64,000 nucleotides of DNA. Origin: Lampropedia puyangensis (lineage in GTDB: Bacteria; Pseudomonadota; Gammaproteobacteria; Burkholderiales; Burkholderiaceae_C). A program made the position numbers and the translations under genes. The notes beneath the pieces were generated by a model. The model searched no databases and had not been told where the DNA came from. It was given only the letters and a program-made list of their open reading frames with translations. The first letter of the stretch is position 1; each line of letters starts with the position of its first letter. Positions 27,614 to 36,433 of this stretch are shown in pieces. The stretch lies in NCBI RefSeq assembly GCF_004833285.1, contig NZ_STFG01000001.1, positions 641,287 through 705,286 of the forward strand, in the 5' to 3' direction.

Positions 27614-30600
27614 TCAGTGCTGCGTTGCTGTCTGGTGGCCGGGCGCGGAACCGTCAGCCACTGCCGCGGTGGGCTGTCCCAGGTTTCTCAGAACATCACG
27701 CACCATTTGCACGCGGTCTTTCATTTCAGGCAGTTCACGCTCGATGCGCAGCTTGTCGTTGCCTGCGAGTTTGATGTGCCTGTTTTTCTGAATCAATTCA
27801 ATAATGCGCAAAGGCTCAATCGGAGGGTTGGGCCTGAAGCTGATTACGATGGCTGCGGGCGAGGCATCTACCTTGTGCACGCCATAGGGTTCACACAGAA
27901 TGCGCAGGCGGTGCGTGTCAATAAGCGACTGCACCTGCTCTGGCGGTTTGCCAAAACGGTCGACTATTTCTTCGAGCATCACATCAATGGCATCCAGGCT
28001 GTGCGCAGTGGCCAGGCGTTTGTAGAACGACAAGCGCAGGTGCACATCGCCGCAATAGTCGTTGGGCAGCAGCGCGGGCACGTGCAGGTTGATTTCCGTG
28101 ACCGCCTGCATCGGGGCGAGCAAGTCAGGCTCTTTACCTGCTTTGAGGGCTTTGACGGCATCAGAGAGCATTTCGTTGTAGAGCTGAAAGCCAATCTCCA
28201 GCATATTGCCGCTTTGGTTTTCGCCCAGCACTTCACCAGCACCACGAATTTCAAGGTCATGCATGGCCAAGTAAAAACCACTGCCCAGCTCTTCCATGTC
28301 TTGAATTGCATCTAGACGTTGTTGGGCTTGCTTGGTCAGGCCTTCGGTGTCGGGCACCATCAGATACGCATAGGCTTGGTGGTGGCTGCGGCCTACTCGG
28401 CCACGCAACTGGTGCAACTGTGCCAAGCCGAACTTATCTGCGCGGCTGATCACAATGGTGTTGGCAGACGGCACATCAATGCCGGTTTCAATAATGGTGG
28501 AGCACAGCAGGATGTTGTAGCGTTGGGCCACAAAGTCGCGCATGACTTTTTCCAGCTCGCGTTCAGGCATCTGGCCGTGCGCGACCGCAATACGCGCTTC
28601 GGGCAGAATTTCTTGTAGTTTGTCGCGCCGGTTTTCAATCGTCTCGACTTCGTTGTGCAGAAAGTAAGCTTGACCGCCGCGCTTGAGTTCACGCAACACG
28701 GCTTCACGGATCACGCCCTGGTTTTCACTGCGCACAAAGGTTTTGATGGCCAAGCGCTTTTGGGGGGCTGTGGCAATGACCGAGAGATCGCGCAGGCCTT
28801 CAAGCGCCATGCCCAAGGTGCGGGGGATCGGTGTTGCGGTCAGGGTCAGTACATCGACCTCGGCGCGCAACGCCTTCATGGCTTCTTTGTGGCGCACACC
28901 AAAACGATGTTCTTCATCAATGATGAGCAGCCCTAAATTTTTGAAATCGATGGAAGATGACAGTAGTTTGTGTGTGCCCACGACAATATCAACCGTGCCT
29001 TGCGCCAAACCTTTGGCGGCTGCATTGATCTCTTTGGTGGTACGAAAGCGGCTCATCTGCTCGACCTTGACGGGCCATTTGGAGAAGCGGTCGGTCAGCG
29101 TCAGGTAGTGCTGTTCGGCCAGCAGTGTTGTGGGCGCTAGAAAGGCTACTTGCTTGCCCCCTAATACCGCAACGAAGGCGGCACGCAGGGCGACTTCGGT
29201 TTTACCAAAGCCCACATCGCCACACACCAGGCGATCCATCGGTTGCGGGCTGACCATGTCTTGAATCACTGCGTGGATTGCGGCTAACTGGTCAGGGGTT
29301 TCTTCAAACCCGAAATCTTTGGCAAATACCTCGTATTCACTTGGGTTGAAGCGGAACGAGTGGCCTTCACGTGCAGCACGCCGTGCGTAGATGTTGAGTA
29401 ACTCGGCGGCGACATCGCGCACTTGTTCTGCGGCTTTGCGCTTGGCCTTCTCCCACTGGCCTGAACCCAGCTTGTGCAGTGGCGCTTCGTCGGCAGCCAC
29501 ACCGCTGTAGCGGCTGATTTGTTGCAACTGACTTACGGGAACGTAGAGCACGGCTTCGCTGGCGTATTCCAGATGCAGGAATTCTTGCAGCGCTGGACTG
29601 CCGTCGGGGTTCTTTTGCCCCATGTCCATGTTGATCAGGCCGCGGTAACGGCCAATACCGTGTTGGGCATGCACGACGGGGTCCCCCACCTTGAGCTCAG
29701 CCAGATCCTTGATCAATGAATCTACATTGCTGGCTTGCTCGTGGCGTTTGCGCTTGCGTGTGGTCGGCTCAGCATTGAACAGCTCGGTTTCAGTGACGAA
29801 GTCTATGCCCGCATCCAGCCATGCAAAGCCACGTTGCAGCGCACTGGTGGCAATGCCGATTTTTTCGTCGCTGGATTGAAATTCTGCCAACGAATCAAAG
29901 GCTGGGCTGCTAAGGTGGCTGGCGCGCAGGAAGTCGGCCAAGCTCTCGCGTCTGCCTGCACTTTCCGCCAAGATCAGAACGCGTTGCTGGGTATTGCGCA
30001 AATGGGCTTGCAGGCGTGAAAGCGGGTCTTCGGCTCCGCGCACGGCAGAAATATCTGGCAGTGCAAGAAAGTCCGCCGCAGCATGGTTGGCATCGCTGTC
30101 AGCGGTTGCCTCATCACTGGCAGGACGCAGAGACAGTTGGGCCAGCGGTTTGCACAACGAATAGAACTGTTCAGTGGTCAAAAATAGGGTGGCAGGCGGC
30201 AGCGCCGGGCGCTCTTCATCGCCTTGCAGCAGGCGGTAGCGCTCTTGTGTGTCTTGCCAAAAGCGTTGCAGCGCGGCATCCAATGGGCCGTGCAACACCA
30301 GCGTGGTGTTGGTGCCCAAATAATCGAAAACGGTGGCTGTCTGCTCAAAAAACAGGGGCAGGTAATATTCAATCCCTGCCGTAGCGACGCCATTGCCCAT
30401 GTCTTTGTAGATGCGACTTTTGGTGGGGTCGCCTTCAAGCAACTCTCGCCAGCGGCTGCGAAAGTGTTTACGCGCCTGTTCGTCCATTGGGAATTCGCGC
30501 CCCGGCAGCAGGCGGATTTCTGGTACTGGAAATTGGCTGCGCTGGGTGTCAGGATCAAATGTGCGGATTGAGTCAATCTCGTCATCGAATAAATCAATGC

Positions 30601-31144
30601 GATACGGCAGGGCCGCGCCGTTAGGGTACAGGTCAATCAAGCTGCCGCGTACAGCATACTCACCAGGGCTGACCACTTGACTGACGTGCTGGTAGCCCGC
30701 CATCGTCAACTGCTCTTTGAGTTTGGCTTCATTGAGTTTTTGCCCTGATTGGAAAGCAAAGGTATAGCCTGCCAAAAAAGAGGGGGGTGCCAAACGGTAC
30801 AGGGCCGTGGTGGCGGGGATCAGTAGCACATCTGCCTGGCCTTGCTGAATGCTCCATAGCGTGGCCAAGCGCTCGCTGATCAAGTCCTGGTGCGGCGAGA
30901 AGCTGTCGTAGGGCAGCGTTTCCCAATCAGGAAACAATACGGGCTTAAGCGTAGGCTCGAAAAACACCATTTCACGCAGCAGGCGTAAGGCATCGCGGGC
31001 ATCGGCCGTGACAATCGCGGTGCGCTTGCCCTGTGCTTTCTCGCGCAATGCCAACTGGCACAGCAGTAAAGCATCTGCAGAGCCAACAGGCATGGGCATG
31101 GTGTAACGGTGACCGGCGGTGATTTTGGGGAGATGGATCGACAT
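27614..31144 (-). CDS. mfd: Transcription-repair coupling factor Mfd
   Basis: DNA translocase that removes RNA polymerase stalled at lesions and recruits UvrA. The 1,176 aa show the UvrB-like N-terminal module, the CarD-like RNA polymerase-interaction domain (LKVGDPVVHAQHGIGRYRGL, near 495), Walker A GDVGFGKTEVAL near 640, the DEEH box in IIDEEHRFGVRHKEAMKAL near 743, motif VI QLHQLRGRVGRSHHQAYAYL, and the C-terminal regulatory domain. Length and motifs are normal. First gene of the probable mfd / J-domain / hemG unit. Confidence 0.97.
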   Translation of the reverse strand: MSIHLPKITAGHRYTMPMPVGSADALLLCQLALREKAQGKRTAIVTADARDALRLLREMVFFEPTLKPVLFPDWETLPYDSFSPHQDLISERLATLWSIQQGQADVLLIPATTALYRLAPPSFLAGYTFAFQSGQKLNEAKLKEQLTMAGYQHVSQVVSPGEYAVRGSLIDLYPNGAALPYRIDLFDDEIDSIRTFDPDTQRSQFPVPEIRLLPGREFPMDEQARKHFRSRWRELLEGDPTKSRIYKDMGNGVATAGIEYYLPLFFEQTATVFDYLGTNTTLVLHGPLDAALQRFWQDTQERYRLLQGDEERPALPPATLFLTTEQFYSLCKPLAQLSLRPASDEATADSDANHAAADFLALPDISAVRGAEDPLSRLQAHLRNTQQRVLILAESAGRRESLADFLRASHLSSPAFDSLAEFQSSDEKIGIATSALQRGFAWLDAGIDFVTETELFNAEPTTRKRKRHEQASNVDSLIKDLAELKVGDPVVHAQHGIGRYRGLINMDMGQKNPDGSPALQEFLHLEYASEAVLYVPVSQLQQISRYSGVAADEAPLHKLGSGQWEKAKRKAAEQVRDVAAELLNIYARRAAREGHSFRFNPSEYEVFAKDFGFEETPDQLAAIHAVIQDMVSPQPMDRLVCGDVGFGKTEVALRAAFVAVLGGKQVAFLAPTTLLAEQHYLTLTDRFSKWPVKVEQMSRFRTTKEINAAAKGLAQGTVDIVVGTHKLLSSSIDFKNLGLLIIDEEHRFGVRHKEAMKALRAEVDVLTLTATPIPRTLGMALEGLRDLSVIATAPQKRLAIKTFVRSENQGVIREAVLRELKRGGQAYFLHNEVETIENRRDKLQEILPEARIAVAHGQMPERELEKVMRDFVAQRYNILLCSTIIETGIDVPSANTIVISRADKFGLAQLHQLRGRVGRSHHQAYAYLMVPDTEGLTKQAQQRLDAIQDMEELGSGFYLAMHDLEIRGAGEVLGENQSGNMLEIGFQLYNEMLSDAVKALKAGKEPDLLAPMQAVTEINLHVPALLPNDYCGDVHLRLSFYKRLATAHSLDAIDVMLEEIVDRFGKPPEQVQSLIDTHRLRILCEPYGVHKVDASPAAIVISFRPNPPIEPLRIIELIQKNRHIKLAGNDKLRIERELPEMKDRVQMVRDVLRNLGQPTAAVADGSAPGHQTATQH

Positions 31145-31484
31145 GGTGGTAATGCAGCGTTGGTCTTACTTGGCCCTTTGTGTCACCATCTTGCTGCTCT
31201 AGCAGAAGTGGTACATATCGCGCAAAGGCCTTCAACGCAGAGACGCTCAAAATAAAATGCCAATGCCCCATTCAATGGGGCATATGTATTCGTAATACAG
31301 CACATTTTATAGATAGATGGGAGGAGCGTTTTACGTTCCCTTTTTGCCACCTCACGATGCATCCTAGGCGGATACATCCTTTGCGCCATGTTGGTACACA
31401 GACTTGTTGGCGCTTAGTTGACTGCGATCTATGTAACACAAAGGTGAGCACTAGGACGCAGTACTTTGCTGGCGCAGAACAAGG
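31145..31484. other. Intergenic region upstream of mfd
   Basis: About 340 bases between the mfd start and the stop of the Bug-type gene. It must hold the mfd promoter. A perfect inverted repeat lies at 31263-31283 and a purine-rich GGGAGGAG stretch at 31319-31326. No coding frame is supported. Confidence 0.5.
31263..31283. repeat. Perfect palindrome upstream of mfd
   Basis: Arms ATGCCCCATT (31263-31272) and AATGGGGCAT (31274-31283) flank a single C. The site is about 120 bases upstream of mfd on the opposite side from the Bug gene. It could be an operator; as RNA its tip must open to form a loop. Confidence 0.7.
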
Positions 31485-32468
31485 CTAGTTCTGTGTTTTC
31501 AGTTGGCCATCTTGAATGACTTTTTTCCACTTCTGGTCTTCACTTCGAATGAATTCAGCCAACTCTTGGCGTGTAGTGGGATGAGGGGTCAAACCATGCT
31601 TTTGTAGCGCTTCTTTGACATCAGGTTTGTTGAGGACCTGGACCAGAGCATGGTTCCACTTTTCCAAGATAGTTTCAGGCGTGCCTGCTGGTGCAACAAA
31701 TGCGTACCAGTTGAGGGCATCAAAGCCGGGAAACCCAGATTCCGCTACGGTGGGAACATTGGGTAAATAGGCAGGACGTTGCAACCCCGTTGTTGCCAGT
31801 GCCGTGAGTTTGTCCGTTTCCACGTATGGCATGGCCGTGGGAGGAGCTGCAAAGTAAGAGGCAACACGTTCGCCCAGCAGGTCCTGCAATGCGGGAGCTC
31901 CGCCTTTGTAGGGCACATGCACCATTGGAGCTCCAGCTTTTTGGCTCAGCAACTCGCCTGTCAAATGGGACGCTGAGCCTGCGCCCGATGATGCGTATTC
32001 AACCGTGTTGGGGTGCTCTTTGGCGCGTTGAATGAATGCCTCAAAGGTGGTGATTCCAGTCCCTTTATGCACTACCAATACGTTGGGGAAATAGACACCT
32101 CCTGATATGGGGGCCAAATCCTTAAAGGGATCGTAGTTGACTTTCATTAAGTGGGGAGAGATGGTCAGTGGGCCAACAGAACCAAACAACAGCATGCTGC
32201 CGTCTTTGGGGCCTTTCGCAACTTGCCCGTGGGCGATGTTGCCACCTGCGCCTGCTTTGTTGTCGACGACCACAGACTGCCCGACCGTCTCGCTGAGTTC
32301 TTTGGCAATCAAACGTGCCGCTAAATCGGCTGCACCGCCGGCGGCAAATCCGACAACCATAGTGACTGGCTTTTGCGGGGGGAATTCTTGTGCTTGCACC
32401 GTATGGCTATTGGTGATGACAAAAGCGATAGTCGCAGCCATACCCGCAATTGAATTGCGTTTTCTCAT
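31485..32468 (-). CDS. Bug/TctC family tripartite tricarboxylate-type binding protein
   Basis: Periplasmic solute-binding protein of the Bug (TctC) family, 327 aa from ATG 32468, which has an AAGGAGA ribosome site. The signal peptide ends near SHTVQAQ. Family marks are PVTMVVGFAAGGAADLAARL, VVDNKAGAGGNIAHGQVAKG and HVPYKGGAPALQDLLGERV. It is the last gene of the tcu-like cluster, 38 bases after tcuB, so its ligand is probably tricarballylate, citrate or a similar carboxylate. No TctA/TctB membrane genes and no TcuC transporter are nearby; the membrane partner must be encoded elsewhere. Confidence 0.92.
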   Translation of the reverse strand: MRKRNSIAGMAATIAFVITNSHTVQAQEFPPQKPVTMVVGFAAGGAADLAARLIAKELSETVGQSVVVDNKAGAGGNIAHGQVAKGPKDGSMLLFGSVGPLTISPHLMKVNYDPFKDLAPISGGVYFPNVLVVHKGTGITTFEAFIQRAKEHPNTVEYASSGAGSASHLTGELLSQKAGAPMVHVPYKGGAPALQDLLGERVASYFAAPPTAMPYVETDKLTALATTGLQRPAYLPNVPTVAESGFPGFDALNWYAFVAPAGTPETILEKWNHALVQVLNKPDVKEALQKHGLTPHPTTRQELAEFIRSEDQKWKKVIQDGQLKTQN

Positions 32469-32506
32469 CGTGGTCTCCTTCTGGCTTGGTGCCAGTTCGT
32501 TAAAAA

Positions 32507-33697
32507 TCAGTCTGCGCCCAAGCCAATTGGATTGGGTTGGCGTTTTTCTACGTTGTGGCGAAGTAAGGCTGCGGTGCGGAAAATGCCGTGGGCGAATTTG
32601 TTGTAGGGCAGGGTGATGAATAGGGCCATCACGGCACCAAGGTGCACGCACAGCAGTAAGGCCAGTGCGGGGGTGGATCTTCCTAACCAAAGGGCCATGC
32701 CTGTGGCTGCCACAAAAAACAGCAATGCAATAAAGCCGAGATCCATGGTTTTTTGTTGGCGTGCCCCTTGTTCAGGGTTGCGTTTTTGATGCAGATACCA
32801 CAGTCCCGCAGTGCCTAGCATCATGGACGCACCGCCAACAGCACCCAGGAGTTTTGGGAGGCTGGGAAATTCATACGGCGCGACCCAGCCAAATACATAG
32901 TGGTAAATGGTAGCCAGGGATGTTGCGGCAAAGCACAGGAGGAAGCCATAAAAGGTCAGGTGATGGCACCGTCTGCGGGCATGGGTAAAGGCATCGTCTG
33001 CATTGGTGCAGCCTTGCCCATGTCCTCCATCCAAATATTTAAGCTCAAGGACGTTGCTTGTTGCCTCCAAGGCTGCTGGTGGCTTGAGGTCTGCACCGCT
33101 GGTTGCGGGCTTGATGTCACGCCAGAAGCGTCGTACCCCCATCGCTAGTGCAAGCATGGCAAAGAGAAAAATGGGTAGGAAAAGACTGATTAAAAGGTTG
33201 TGTGGAAAGAGGTTATAAAAATTGCCCTTTAAGTCCACACTGCCCCATAGCACAGCCAGCCCATGGCCGTTCAGGACGGTTGACAGAATAAGAAACAGCG
33301 ACAACGCGGCAAACAAAGCAAGAGACAGAGTCAACCCATTGCGTTGGTAAAGTTTGCCTAAGGGGGCAGGCCAGGCGTACTCGCTGTACGTTTGACCACG
33401 CACGACAGCCATTGCTTGAGGCACGTTGACAGCAAATTCATGCGGTGGGGCGTATTGGCACGAAGTTAGGCAGGCACCGCAATTGTGGCAAAGGTTGGCC
33501 AGGAAGTTGGTGTCTGCTTTAAAAAACTCCAGCCGGCGTGTCATCGCTGGAAAAACAGCGCAAAAGCCTTCGCAATAGCGGCAAGCGTTGCAGATTTGCA
33601 GTATGCGTGCCACTTCTTGTTCCGCTTCGGTCATTTCGACCGTCTCACCTGCGGCCAAGGCTTTGGCTTGTTGGGTCAGGAGTTCTATCGTTTGCAT
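32507..33697 (-). CDS. tcuB: TcuB-like iron-sulfur membrane electron carrier
   Basis: Membrane protein that reoxidises the FAD of tricarballylate dehydrogenase and passes electrons to the respiratory chain. The 396 aa carry two N-terminal 4Fe-4S cysteine sets (CNACRYCEGFCAVFP, about 36-50, and CHNCGACLTSCQYAPP, about 70-85), then about six membrane helices with several histidines that could bind haem or quinone (FYGFLLCFAATSLATIYHYV). Length and layout match TcuB. It starts 18 bases after the tcuA stop, consistent with one operon. Also called CobZ C-terminal-like in some annotations. Confidence 0.9.
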   Translation of the reverse strand: MQTIELLTQQAKALAAGETVEMTEAEQEVARILQICNACRYCEGFCAVFPAMTRRLEFFKADTNFLANLCHNCGACLTSCQYAPPHEFAVNVPQAMAVVRGQTYSEYAWPAPLGKLYQRNGLTLSLALFAALSLFLILSTVLNGHGLAVLWGSVDLKGNFYNLFPHNLLISLFLPIFLFAMLALAMGVRRFWRDIKPATSGADLKPPAALEATSNVLELKYLDGGHGQGCTNADDAFTHARRRCHHLTFYGFLLCFAATSLATIYHYVFGWVAPYEFPSLPKLLGAVGGASMMLGTAGLWYLHQKRNPEQGARQQKTMDLGFIALLFFVAATGMALWLGRSTPALALLLCVHLGAVMALFITLPYNKFAHGIFRTAALLRHNVEKRQPNPIGLGAD

Positions 33698-33715
33698 AGT
33701 TGGGGTTCCATGGAC

Positions 33716-35158
33716 TCAATGGCTGGCATGTTCTTGTTTTTCATCGGCAACAGGGCCGCTGAGTACGGATAAGCTTTGCGCGACGCGGGCGGCATTCAAG
33801 CCTGCAATACGGCCAAAAGCAGTGCCAATCGACATGCCAACTCCTGCCGTGTAACCCTTGCCCAGCACGTTACCGGCCATCATTTCGCCGGCAACAAAGA
33901 GGTTGTGGCTGGGGATATCGTTAAAGCGCACCGCTGCGGTGTCATCTACGCGTAAGCCCAAATAGGTAAAAGTCACCCCCGGGCGCAATGCATAGCCGAA
34001 AAATGGTGGCTTATCTAAGCGCAACGCCCAATGCGACTTTTGCGGCATCACTCCTTGTGTATGGCAGTTGTCCAGAACCGTATGGTCAAATTGGCCGGTT
34101 TGGCAGGCAGCGTTGTATTGCGCAATGGTTGCTTCAAACGCTGATGCGTCCAAGTCCAGTTTGTGCGCCAGTTCTGCCAAACTGTTGGCTTTGACGCCGT
34201 TGAATACTGGCGGCATGAAGCGGCCAATGGCTTTGCTGTCAATGATGGAGTAGGCAATCTGGCCTGGTTGCTGGGCTACTAAACGGCCCCAGATGGCGTA
34301 GCGTTTGGGCCAGAAGTCTTCTCCTTCATCGTAAAAACGTTTGGCCTCGCGGTTGACGACTACGCCTAACGAGACGCAGTCGATGCGTGTGCAAATACCG
34401 CCGTCATACAGTGGAGCCCGGGCATCAATGGCGACCATATGGGCTTGCGTGGGATCACCAATGCCATCGGCTTGATGCTCCTCTAGCATGTGACGCAATA
34501 AAACCCCTTGGTTGAAGGCTGTTCCGCGAATCAGGAAGTTGTCAGAAGGCCATTCTCCACGCTCGTTTTGTCCCCATGCTTGGCGAAGCCATTCACGGTT
34601 GGACTCAAAGCCACCGGCCGCCAGCACACAGGCTTTGGCGGTAATACGTTGACCGTTGCACCATGCCGCTTTGAATTGGCCTTCTTCAATCTCCAGTTTG
34701 TCGACTGGTGATTCGTAGCGTACTTCTATCCCTAGAGAGGCCGCACTGCGGTAATAAGCATTCACAAGGGCTTTGCCGCCGCCCATGAAAAACGCGTTGG
34801 TGCGCGCAACATGCAAAGCGCCGGAGAGTGGGGGCTGGAAGTGCACACCGTGGCGGCGCATCCAATTGCGACATGTGGAAGACGCTCGGATGACCATGCG
34901 TGCCAAATGCTCGTTGGTGTTGCCCCCGGTTACTTTGTAGAGGTCTTGCCAATACTCTTCTTCTGGGTAGGCATCGACCAGAACGTCTTGCGGGGCTTGG
35001 TGCATGCAGCGCAAGTTTCTGGTGTGTGCGGAGTTGCCTCCGCGCCAAGCCTTTGGGGCTGATTCAAGCAGCAGCACGCTTGCACCTGCTTCACGCGCCA
35101 TCAGCGCGGCACAGAGTGCAGCATTGCCACCACCGATGACCAATACATCGGCGTCCAT
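33716..35158 (-). CDS. tcuA: TcuA-like FAD-dependent tricarballylate dehydrogenase
   Basis: Flavoprotein of the fumarate reductase/succinate dehydrogenase family that oxidises tricarballylate to cis-aconitate. The 480 aa begin with the FAD dinucleotide fold DVLVIGGGNAALCAALMA, then WRGGNSAHTRNLRCMH, the FAD-linked ACVLAAGGFESN, and near the end VAGEMMAGNVLGKGYTAGVG. An AAAGGGG ribosome site precedes ATG 35158. Its partner tcuB follows. The exact substrate is inferred from the TcuA-TcuB pairing; related tricarboxylates are possible. Confidence 0.88.
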   Translation of the reverse strand: MDADVLVIGGGNAALCAALMAREAGASVLLLESAPKAWRGGNSAHTRNLRCMHQAPQDVLVDAYPEEEYWQDLYKVTGGNTNEHLARMVIRASSTCRNWMRRHGVHFQPPLSGALHVARTNAFFMGGGKALVNAYYRSAASLGIEVRYESPVDKLEIEEGQFKAAWCNGQRITAKACVLAAGGFESNREWLRQAWGQNERGEWPSDNFLIRGTAFNQGVLLRHMLEEHQADGIGDPTQAHMVAIDARAPLYDGGICTRIDCVSLGVVVNREAKRFYDEGEDFWPKRYAIWGRLVAQQPGQIAYSIIDSKAIGRFMPPVFNGVKANSLAELAHKLDLDASAFEATIAQYNAACQTGQFDHTVLDNCHTQGVMPQKSHWALRLDKPPFFGYALRPGVTFTYLGLRVDDTAAVRFNDIPSHNLFVAGEMMAGNVLGKGYTAGVGMSIGTAFGRIAGLNAARVAQSLSVLSGPVADEKQEHASH

Positions 35159-35288
35159 GGAAACCCCTTTCTTTTTTGCTTGATGACCTCTTGCAGGTCC
35201 TTCATCGTGTTGGGGCTGATTATCGAGATCAGAACGCCAAGCACTAGAGCAGAATCAGAATGGGGGTATCACTAAAAGTGATGGGGTG

Positions 35289-36257
35289 TCAGGGTTTTCC
35301 TGGGTGCAAATGAGCACCAAACCAACGCCCTGATCGCACTAATTCCCGTACGCAGTGCAGCAACACGACGCGCAGTGCCAATGCAGCAGGTGAGAGTTCT
35401 TCATCAGACAGACAGCATAAGATGTTGCTGCGGACGGCCAAGTTGTCATCAATCCGAGACCATTCAAAATGCTGCGCCGGCTCGGCTACACGGCCAAGTG
35501 CAGCCCAGGGTTGAATGGTGGAGCCAAGGCCATCAGCCACTGCAGCCATGACGACATGCAGCGAATCAATTTCCATCGAAATATAAGGTTGAATGCTTTG
35601 CCGATTGAAAGCCGCTTGCAACGTGCTTCGCAGGCCATGGTTGGCAGTAGGCAAAATCAGTGGCTCGTCTTTAATGGCGTTGAGCGTGACTTGTGCAGGT
35701 AACGCAGAAGAGGCCACTGTTTTACGGCGAAACAAGAACAGATCTTCATCCAGCAAACCTTGGGTTTGCCAACGTTGCCGCAGAGCCGGCTCTTGTGTGT
35801 GCGCTGCATGGGTGTGGGTATCAAACAAAATCGCAACGTCCAGTGAGCGTGCTTGGAGCATGTGCGCCAGATGCCCTGACATGCCATCGGTTAGCAGGAG
35901 CCGCACATCAGGGTAACGCTCACGCATGGCGCGAATCAACGGCACGGCCAGGATAGTAGCGGTTGTAGTGGGCAGGCCCACACTCACAGTGCCACTCAAG
36001 CGGGCTTGTTGGGCATTGTGGATGGCCTGCTGGGCATGCCGCAGTGTGAGCTGTGCCTCTCGAAAAAACGCCATCCCCGCTTCAGTGGGAATCACGCCTT
36101 GGGTCCTGCGTAGTAACAATCTGGTTGATAGCTCGCTCTCTAAGCGACTGAGCTGCTGACTGACAGCAGATTGGGCCAAGCCCAAGTCCAGCGCTGCGGC
36201 GCTCATAGAGCCAAGCTCCACAACACGCACAAAATAGCGAAGTTGGCGCAGTTCCAT
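35289..36257 (-). CDS. LysR-family regulator of the tcu-like cluster
   Basis: LysR-type transcription factor, 322 aa from ATG 36257 (the open frame runs 47 codons further up but without family sequence). The winged-helix start MELRQLRYFVRVVELGSMSA and SQQLSRLESELSTRLLLRR are typical; the rest is a periplasmic-binding-like effector domain. It belongs to the Nac/TcuR-like branch by its N-terminus. It is on the same strand and 130 bases upstream of tcuA, where TcuR sits in Salmonella. A 33-bp dyad upstream (36315-36347) is a likely binding site. Confidence 0.9.
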   Translation of the reverse strand: MELRQLRYFVRVVELGSMSAAALDLGLAQSAVSQQLSRLESELSTRLLLRRTQGVIPTEAGMAFFREAQLTLRHAQQAIHNAQQARLSGTVSVGLPTTTATILAVPLIRAMRERYPDVRLLLTDGMSGHLAHMLQARSLDVAILFDTHTHAAHTQEPALRQRWQTQGLLDEDLFLFRRKTVASSALPAQVTLNAIKDEPLILPTANHGLRSTLQAAFNRQSIQPYISMEIDSLHVVMAAVADGLGSTIQPWAALGRVAEPAQHFEWSRIDDNLAVRSNILCCLSDEELSPAALALRVVLLHCVRELVRSGRWFGAHLHPGKP

Positions 36258-36314
36258 ATTCGAGTGGCGATGCGTCGTGAACCATACGCAACGCAGTTTG
36301 TTTAGTAGCCCATC

Positions 36315-36347
36315 ACAATACGTGATATTCACATGGTCACGTATTGT
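36315..36347. promoter_or_regulatory. 33-bp dyad upstream of the tcu LysR gene
   Basis: Perfect 11-base arms ACAATACGTGA (36315-36325) and TCACGTATTGT (36337-36347) are separated by 11 bases, 58 bases upstream of the LysR start. Size and spacing fit a LysR-type autoregulatory operator. On the plus strand a T-run follows the right arm, so it could also terminate an antisense transcript. Confidence 0.75.
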
Positions 36348-36433
36348 TTTTTTATTCTGAAATCTTGTGCAAGTGGTGCCAAGCACGGATTCGCTCAATA
36401 GTGCTGATTGTGGTGCTTCACTTTTGGTGAAAA

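Noticed and set aside
27503..28315. 270-codon plus-strand frame opposite the end of mfd
   Set aside because: Antisense to a strong, full-length Mfd gene and without recognisable domains.
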